Translations under genes and position numbers: made by a program | Assembly (NCBI GenBank): GCA_003150515.1 | Contig: QALW01000033.1 | Location: 1-28,568 of the forward strand | Direction of reading: 5' to 3' | Length of the DNA: 28,568 nucleotides | Origin: Selenomonadales bacterium | Lineage (GTDB): Bacteria; Bacillota; Clostridia; Christensenellales; QALW01 | The notes under the pieces: generated by a model | Seen by the model: the letters and a program-made list of their open reading frames with translations, nothing else | What the model was told of the DNA's origin: nothing | Databases searched by the model: none | Shown: piece after piece, positions 23,636 to 28,568 of the stretch | Layout: each line of letters begins with the position of its first letter | Position numbering within the stretch: position 1 is the first letter of the stretch

Positions 23636-24739
23636 TTAAAGCACTATCAGTCCCTCGGTCATATCCCGGCCGCCCCTGCCCGGAGCAGGAAGCAGAAGCT
23701 CATATATGTCGCTGGCCCGCCTTTCCAAATTAAAAAGCTCTCCGCCCTCCCTTTTTAAGCGCGCTCCCGAGGTGTAAAAAGGGAGGGCGCCGGCCTGAGC
23801 GCATAAGGAAAGCAAATCCTTCTTTTCCCGGCGCACCCCCAGGCATCTTATATAGGGAGGCTGCCCGTTGGCCAAAAGGGCGTGCTCCTTTTCAGCCCCC
23901 AGCAGCACGCACATTAAAAAGCGGCAGACGCGCGCGCGGGTATATCTCTTTGTTTTAACAAGATTAATAAGCTCCTCCAGGCCGCGCGCCTCCTCGGCCG
24001 CGCGCTTGAGCCTGTATTCCAGCCCCTCGTCCGCGCCCAGTATGCTTTTTAATTGCTCCGCGCTCATGGCGCGCGCCCGCGCGCTTATAAGCCTGAAAAG
24101 CTCTTCCTCCTGCCAGGGGGCGCGATTAAGGGCAAGCTGCCCGCGCAAAGCCCTGGCGCTGGGCTCAGGCAGCGCGTCAAAGGGCGCGCGGCCCGAACGA
24201 ATCGCTTTGCGTATGCCCAGCGCGCTGTCCGCTTCCCCGCTGTCATGCGCTCCCCGACGCTTGAGCCAGAAAATTTCCATGGCCGAATCAGTCTCCTGCA
24301 TTGCCCGCAAATATTCGGCGGCCAGCATATCGTTGGGCTGCGCCCGTTTAAAGGCCGCCGCCGGAAAGCTTTTTCCCTCCTTAAGCCTCTCGGAGAGGTC
24401 GGGGCGCATTTCAGGCAATTCCTCCCCCTCCCTGCCGAAGGAAAGGACGCTTACAACTCCCAGCGCGTTAAAAATGCGCACTCCGCCCAGCGCAAAATAG
24501 CGCGCGGCCTGCAATGAATAGATAACGGGCAATTCCAGCACCATATCCGCGCCTGCCTCCAGTGCGGCCCGGGCGCGCGCGAATTTATCCATAAACGCCG
24601 GCTCGCCCCGCTGCACAAACGAGCCGCTCATAAGGCAGATTACGCTCTCCGCGCCCGTTTGCAGCCTGGTTTGCTCAATATGACGCGCGTGCCCGTTATG
24701 AAAGGGGTTATATTCGGCTATAATGCCCGCAATTTTCAA
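23636..24739 (-). CDS. tmcAL: tRNA(Met) cytidine acetate ligase TmcAL
   Basis: A 367-residue nucleotidyltransferase-like protein (formerly YlbM). It starts MKIAGIIAEYNPFHNGH with the HxGH-type ATP motif HNGH at 14-17. SGSFVQRGEPAFMDKFARA and LELPVIYSLQAARYFA are diagnostic. It activates acetate as acetyl-AMP and transfers it to C34 of elongator tRNA-Met, giving ac4C. It is slightly shorter than the usual 390-420, with a compact C-terminal domain. It is divergent from pta-ackA, a pairing known in Clostridia and apt because it consumes acetate. Confidence 0.93.
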   Translation of the reverse strand: MKIAGIIAEYNPFHNGHARHIEQTRLQTGAESVICLMSGSFVQRGEPAFMDKFARARAALEAGADMVLELPVIYSLQAARYFALGGVRIFNALGVVSVLSFGREGEELPEMRPDLSERLKEGKSFPAAAFKRAQPNDMLAAEYLRAMQETDSAMEIFWLKRRGAHDSGEADSALGIRKAIRSGRAPFDALPEPSARALRGQLALNRAPWQEEELFRLISARARAMSAEQLKSILGADEGLEYRLKRAAEEARGLEELINLVKTKRYTRARVCRFLMCVLLGAEKEHALLANGQPPYIRCLGVRREKKDLLSLCAQAGALPFYTSGARLKREGGELFNLERRASDIYELLLPAPGRGGRDMTEGLIVL

Positions 24740-24928
24740 AAAATCACCTTTTCTTTTTGCGATTAATGAGTTATAATAGCTTTTGAACGGCTTTCAGGCC
24801 TTAAAAACACGGGAAAGCAGGAGCGTCCCGGCATATATGCGCCCGCCTCGGGCAGGAGCGCATTTTAAAGCACGCCGTTTCAGATATTGTATTATATTTT
24901 TTTATAATTTGAAAGGGGTTTTTTAAAA

Positions 24929-25924
24929 ATGTCTCTGATGGATTACATCAAAAACAAGGCCAGAGCAGACAAAAAGACCATAGTCCTGGCCGAGGGCAAC
25001 GAGCCGCGCACGGTTGCGGCGGCCGAAATTGTCAAAAAGGAGGGCATAGCCGACGTCATCCTGCTGGGAGATGAAAAAATCATCCGCGCGGCGGGCAATT
25101 ACGACATTGCGGACATTCCCATAATCAACCCGGCTGAGAGCGAATGGAAAGAGGATTTCGCCCAGACCTATTTTGAGATGCGCAAAAATAAGGGCATGAG
25201 CATAGAACAGGCGCGCGAAACCATGCTCAACCCCCTGTATTTCGGAGCCATGATGGTTAAAAAGGACATAGTGGACGGCATGGTGGCCGGCGCGGTTAAT
25301 TCCACAAGCAACGTCATTCTCGCGGCGGTGCGCGTAATCAAGGCGGCTCCCGGCATTAAATCGGTTTCTAGCTGCTTTATAATGGAAAGCCCCATAAAGG
25401 AATTCGGAGACGAGGGCAAGATGGTCTACGGCGACTGCGGATTTATAATTGATCCGGACACAGAGCAGCTTGCCGATATAGCCGTAGCCACGGCCAAAAC
25501 GGCCAAGGACGTTCTGGACATGGAGCCCAGAGTGGCCATGCTTTCTTTCTCCACCAAGGGCAGCGCCAAGCATGAATGCGTAGACAAGGTAATTAACGCC
25601 ACCGCCTTAGTCAAGGAACGCAGGCCCGAGCTGCTTATAGACGGCGAATTGCAGGTGGACGCGGCGCTCGTGCCCTCTGTCGGCCAGTTTAAGAGCCCGG
25701 GCAGCCCTGTTGCGGGCAGCGCCAACGTGCTCATATTCCCCAATCTGGACGCGGGCAACATAGGCTATAAGCTCACTCAGCGCTTAGGCAGGGCCTGGGC
25801 CCTGGGCCCTATTCTCCAGGGCCTGGCCAAGCCGGTTAACGACCTTTCGCGCGGATGCACTCCCGACGATATAGCGGGCGTAGTGGCCGTCACCTGCGTA
25901 CAGGCGCAGAACGTAGGAAAATAA
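24929..25924 (+). CDS. pta: Phosphate acetyltransferase
   Basis: A 331-residue Pta of the short, single-domain Firmicute type. It interconverts acetyl-CoA and acetyl phosphate. Family blocks are IVLAEGNEPRTVAAAEI at the N terminus, FGAMMVKKDIVDGMVAGA, MVYGDCGF, VAMLSFSTKGSAKHECVDKV, DGELQVDAALVP, PGSPVAGSANVLIFPNLDAGNIGYK and the closing PVNDLSRGC. GAAAGGGG precedes the ATG by about 10 nt. A TATAAT sits at 24903-24908 but no clear -35 is seen. ackA follows 183 nt later in the same direction, giving the acetate/ATP-forming branch of fermentation. Confidence 0.97.
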   Translation: MSLMDYIKNKARADKKTIVLAEGNEPRTVAAAEIVKKEGIADVILLGDEKIIRAAGNYDIADIPIINPAESEWKEDFAQTYFEMRKNKGMSIEQARETMLNPLYFGAMMVKKDIVDGMVAGAVNSTSNVILAAVRVIKAAPGIKSVSSCFIMESPIKEFGDEGKMVYGDCGFIIDPDTEQLADIAVATAKTAKDVLDMEPRVAMLSFSTKGSAKHECVDKVINATALVKERRPELLIDGELQVDAALVPSVGQFKSPGSPVAGSANVLIFPNLDAGNIGYKLTQRLGRAWALGPILQGLAKPVNDLSRGCTPDDIAGVVAVTCVQAQNVGK

Positions 25925-25964
25925 TCAGGCCTTGCATGCGCGTCCTGCCGGGCGGCTTGCCCGA

Positions 25965-25998
25965 GGAGCCGGCTTTTTAAAGGAGCCGGTTTCTTTAA
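25965..25998 (+). repeat. 17-bp direct repeat between pta and ackA
   Basis: GGAGCCGGCTTTTTAAA (25965-25981) is followed at once by GGAGCCGGTTTCTTTAA (25982-25998), 14 of 17 identical. The rest of the 183-bp gap is GC-rich. No clear terminator or promoter seen. Confidence 0.55.
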
Positions 25999-26107
25999 GC
26001 AGGAAAGCCCGGGGCAGGGCCGCGCAGCAGCCTTATTCAGCCGCAGGGCCGCCGGCGGGCCGCGGCGCCGATATATTATTTATACAGCCGGAGAATGGGA
26101 GTAAAAT

Positions 26108-27301
26108 ATGAAAATCCTGGTTATAAACGCAGGCTCCAGCTCGCTCAAATACCAGCTTATAGATATGGACGGCGAAAAGGTAATTGCCAAGGGGCTGGTA
26201 GAGCGCATAGGCATCAAGGATTCAGTTTTAAAATACAAATCGGGCGAAATTTCGACCGAACTGACCACCGATATTAAGGACCATGTTCAGGCTATAAGCA
26301 TGGTGCTCAACGCCCTTATAGATAAAGAAAAGGGCTGCATAAAGGATATGAAGGAAATTGGAGCGGTCGGGCATAGAGTAGTGCACGGCGGCGAGAGCTT
26401 TGCGGGCAGCGTAATAATAACGCCCGAGGTTATGGAGGCCATCCGTTCCAATATCGATCTGGCGCCCCTGCACAATCCGGCCAACATAATGGGCATAGAG
26501 GCATGTCAGAAAGTTATGCCGGGCACGCCCATGGTGGCCGTATTTGACACGGCGTTTCATCAGAGCATGCCTCCTAAGGCCTTTTTATACGCTCTGCCCT
26601 ACGAGGCGTATGAAAAATACAAGGTGCGCCGCTACGGCTTCCACGGCACCAGTCATAAATATGTAGCCGAGAGCGCCGCCAAAATGCTGAACAAGCCTTT
26701 AGATCAGCTCAAAATAATCACCTGCCATCTGGGCAACGGTTCGTCCATAGCGGCTGTGAAATACGGCAAATGCATGGACACCTCCATGGGGCTTACTCCT
26801 CTTGAGGGCGTTCCCATGGGCACCCGCTGCGGGGATATCGATCCTGCCATAATTGAATTCCTTATGAAAAAGGAGAATCTGGATATAGAGCAGATGAACG
26901 CCTATCTCAATAAAAAATCGGGCGTTATGGGCATTTCGGGCGTAAGCAGCGATTTCAGGGATATTTCGGCCGCCTGGCGCGCCGGAGACGAGAGAGCCAA
27001 ATTAGCTCTGGAAGTATTCTGCTATCACGTCAAAAAATACATAGGCTCATACGCGGCGGTTATGAACGGAGCGGACGCCGTGGTGTTCACTGCGGGTGTA
27101 GGCGAAAACACTCCGCATATCCGCAGCATGATAATGAGCGATATGCAGTATCTGGGTTTTGAAATAGACGAAGAGAAAAACAAAAACGGCCAGGGCGCCT
27201 TTGAATTTACCACCCCTTCCTCCAGCGTCAAGGGCTTGGTTATTCCCACCAACGAAGAGCTGGTAATCGCCCGGGACACTCTTGCGCTCTGCGGTAAATA
27301 A
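26108..27301 (+). CDS. ackA: Acetate kinase
   Basis: A 397-residue ASKHA-fold kinase of normal length (about 400). It makes acetate and ATP from acetyl phosphate and ADP. Motifs are NAGSSSLKYQL (7-17), GHRVVHGGE, DTAFHQSMP, RYGFHGTSHKYV, TCHLGNGSSIAAV, DTSMGLTPLEGVPMGTRCGD and FTAGVGENTP. GGGAGT lies 6 nt before the ATG. It forms a unit with pta. Cloverleaf copy F begins 9 nt after its stop and probably serves as its terminator. Confidence 0.98.
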   Translation: MKILVINAGSSSLKYQLIDMDGEKVIAKGLVERIGIKDSVLKYKSGEISTELTTDIKDHVQAISMVLNALIDKEKGCIKDMKEIGAVGHRVVHGGESFAGSVIITPEVMEAIRSNIDLAPLHNPANIMGIEACQKVMPGTPMVAVFDTAFHQSMPPKAFLYALPYEAYEKYKVRRYGFHGTSHKYVAESAAKMLNKPLDQLKIITCHLGNGSSIAAVKYGKCMDTSMGLTPLEGVPMGTRCGDIDPAIIEFLMKKENLDIEQMNAYLNKKSGVMGISGVSSDFRDISAAWRAGDERAKLALEVFCYHVKKYIGSYAAVMNGADAVVFTAGVGENTPHIRSMIMSDMQYLGFEIDEEKNKNGQGAFEFTTPSSSVKGLVIPTNEELVIARDTLALCGK

Positions 27302-27309
27302 ACTTTCGC

Positions 27310-27506
27310 TGCGATTAAATAAATTTTAAAAAAGGCGGCGGCGCGGCCTGCGCTTGCCCCCGTTTGGGGGCAAGCGCAGCGCAGCGGGTCCAAAAGGGGG
27401 CAAGCAAAGCTTTCCCCCTTTTGGACCCGCTGCGGCCCCGGCTCACAGCTTCGCTGTGAGCCGGGGCGCCGCGCCGCCGCCTTTTTTTAAAATTTATTTA
27501 ATCGCA
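27310..27506. repeat. Cloverleaf palindrome repeat, copy F, terminator-like
   Basis: Core stem GGCGGCGGCGCGGC (27334-27347) pairs with 27468-27481. Arms are 27348-27379 (14 bp, loop gttt), 27380-27434 (21 bp plus an inner AAGC-aaa-GCTT) and 27435-27467 (15 bp, loop ttc), with no gaps. AT-rich flanks beginning TGCGATTAAATAAATTTT extend the stem about 24 bp with one base slip. Runs of A before and T after the core make it resemble a bidirectional terminator. It sits between the convergent genes ackA and uppP. Confidence 0.95.
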
Positions 27507-27534
27507 TTCTCTTTATTTCCAAACGCACTCAATT

Positions 27535-28314
27535 TCAGCCCCAGCCCCAAATAATCCGAGCCAAAAGCAAAACCAGCCCCAAAAGCAAGGTATATAAGGC
27601 GAATCCCCTGAGACTCTTTCCCGTAATAACGCGCAGCAGCCATTTAATGGAAAAATATCCCGCCGCAGCCGAGGCAATAAAGCCTGCCAGCATCTCCAGC
27701 CAGCCCACTCCTATGCTGCCCGCTTCAATAACCTGCGGTATATCCAGCACCAGCGCGCCAAGAATGGCGGGAACGCTCATAAGAAAAGCAAATCTCGCCC
27801 CGCTCTCCCTGTCTAAAGAAACTGCGCCCGCCCCGAAGAGCGTTATTCCCGAGCGGGACACGCCCGGCAAAGTGCCCGCTCCCTGAAACAGCCCCATTAC
27901 CACGGCGTCTCTTGCCCGCAAGTCCTCAAAGCTCTTCTGACCCCTGGGCATCTTTTCAAATATAAAAAGAGCCGCGGCCGTGCATAAAAAGCCCAAATAC
28001 AGATATCTGCCGTAAAAAGGAGCGTCTCCGGCTATAAGCTTGATAAGCAATACAACCGCCACGGTAGGCAGCGTTGCAATAATCAAAAGGCGTGCCGTTC
28101 TGCCCAGCGGATGGCAGAACACCTCTTTTATATCCTGCCAGAACACCGTGCACACCGCGCACAGACTGCCCACATGCAGCATAATATCAAAAAACAGCGG
28201 CGCCTCATATCCAAAGAGCTCCTGAAATAATATAAGATGCCCCGAACTGCTCACAGGCAGAAACTCAGTAACCCCCTGGATTATACCCAGCAAAACGGCA
28301 AACAAAATTTTCAA
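27535..28314 (-). CDS. uppP: Undecaprenyl-diphosphatase UppP (BacA)
   Basis: A 259-residue membrane enzyme that removes a phosphate from undecaprenyl pyrophosphate to recycle the cell-wall lipid carrier. It also gives bacitracin tolerance. The two catalytic blocks are QGVTEFLPVSSSGHL (13-27) and PGVSRSG (150-156). About seven to eight hydrophobic helices are visible. I chose the TTG at 28314 because GGGGGGAA lies 6 nt upstream and the protein then starts MKILFAVLLGIIQG like its family. A TTG at 28407 would add 31 atypical residues. Confidence 0.95.
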   Translation of the reverse strand: MKILFAVLLGIIQGVTEFLPVSSSGHLILFQELFGYEAPLFFDIMLHVGSLCAVCTVFWQDIKEVFCHPLGRTARLLIIATLPTVAVVLLIKLIAGDAPFYGRYLYLGFLCTAAALFIFEKMPRGQKSFEDLRARDAVVMGLFQGAGTLPGVSRSGITLFGAGAVSLDRESGARFAFLMSVPAILGALVLDIPQVIEAGSIGVGWLEMLAGFIASAAAGYFSIKWLLRVITGKSLRGFALYTLLLGLVLLLARIIWGWG

Positions 28315-28447
28315 CGGCAATTCCCCCCAGTGTTTTATTAGAATATGGTGATATATGATAAAGCATATGAGGATGCTCCCTTTATTTTGCCTGATATTTT
28401 TGTACAATTGTTTTTGAGGAGCCCAAACTTATTTTTTCAGCCCGGCG

Positions 28448-28502
28448 CTCCAAGTATAAAGGGGACGTCCCGCGCTGCGGGACGTCCCCTTTATACTTGG
28501 AG
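28448..28502. repeat. Perfect 26-bp palindrome
   Basis: A 26-bp arm starting CTCCAAGTATAAAGGGGACG, 3-nt loop gct, and its exact complement ending at 28502. It has the same 3-nt-loop style as the cloverleaf arms. It lies upstream of uppP, next to the presumed truncated copy G. No T-run follows. Confidence 0.9.
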
Positions 28503-28514
28503 CCGGAGCCCGCA

Positions 28515-28568
28515 TAGAAGCCGGGGCGGGGCAACGTTTGCGGCCTACGGCCGCCGGCCGGGCTTCGC
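28515..28568. repeat. Probable cloverleaf repeat copy G, cut by the window end
   Basis: GCCGGGGCGGGGCAACGTTT (28520-28539) would be the left closing stem. Arm 1 is GCGGCC-tac-GGCCGC (28540-28554). Arm 2 starts CGGCCGGGC-ttc-GC (28555-28568) and is cut mid-stem. Order, tight packing and loop style match the other copies, but the closing stem cannot be confirmed. Confidence 0.55.

Noticed and set aside
24923..25573. 216-codon minus-strand frame opposite pta
   Set aside because: A shadow of the unmistakable pta gene, His- and Gly-rich as antisense frames often are.
27310..27506. Riboswitch or group II intron
   Set aside because: No conserved unpaired ligand core or domain V. The structure is almost entirely helix, and it lies downstream of genes rather than in leaders.

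Overview
The window reads as chromosomal DNA of an anaerobic Bacillota, most likely class Clostridia. Supporting genes are the oxygen-sensitive class III ribonucleotide reductase (nrdD, nrdG), pta-ackA acetate fermentation, a ParA/ParB pair with parS-like sites, ecfA1-ecfA2-ecfT next to truA, tmcAL, and a VTC + DUF4956 pair. The genus cannot be fixed from the sequence. No rRNA, tRNA, transposase, phage gene or CRISPR array was seen.

Layout. 183-7304 (minus strand): a GH78-like glycosidase, an FtsX/MacB-type ABC permease with its ATPase, DUF4956, and a VTC-domain protein. 7702-11028 (minus): mnmG and mnmE, with a good promoter before mnmE. 11192-15401 (plus): ecfA1, ecfA2, ecfT, truA, a C_GCAxxG_C_C protein and a 31-residue membrane peptide. 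15738-18110: an alpha/beta hydrolase (minus) divergent from lplA and a small unknown gene (plus). 18306-20909 (minus): parB, parA and nrdG, with parS-like sites on both sides of parAB. 21391-24739 (minus): nrdD, under an NrdR-type promoter, and tmcAL. 24929-27301 (plus): pta and ackA. 27535-28314 (minus): uppP.

The outstanding feature is a family of GC-rich intergenic elements: six complete or nearly complete copies (about 1, 5712, 7507, 13770, 15430 and 27310) and probably a seventh cut by the right edge. Each has a closing stem close to GGGGGCGGCGCG. The stem encloses exactly three hairpin arms placed end to end with almost no unpaired bases, so each copy can fold as a four-way cloverleaf or cruciform. 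Arm sequences differ between copies but stay self-complementary, with clear compensatory changes and mostly 3-nt loops. In the five copies with both flanks visible, the stem continues outward into an inverted repeat whose sequence is largely different at each locus. All copies lie between genes, usually just past a stop codon, and no mobility gene is visible nearby. I do not recognise this as a named family. It is the best candidate here for an undescribed element.

How the genes work together. MnmE and MnmG jointly modify U34 of tRNAs, TruA makes pseudouridines 38-40, and TmcAL makes ac4C34 of elongator tRNA-Met, so four genes serve tRNA modification. EcfA1, EcfA2 and EcfT form the shared vitamin-uptake energiser. 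NrdG activates NrdD. Pta and AckA convert acetyl-CoA to acetate and ATP. ParA, ParB and parS segregate the chromosome origin, and UppP recycles the cell-wall lipid carrier.
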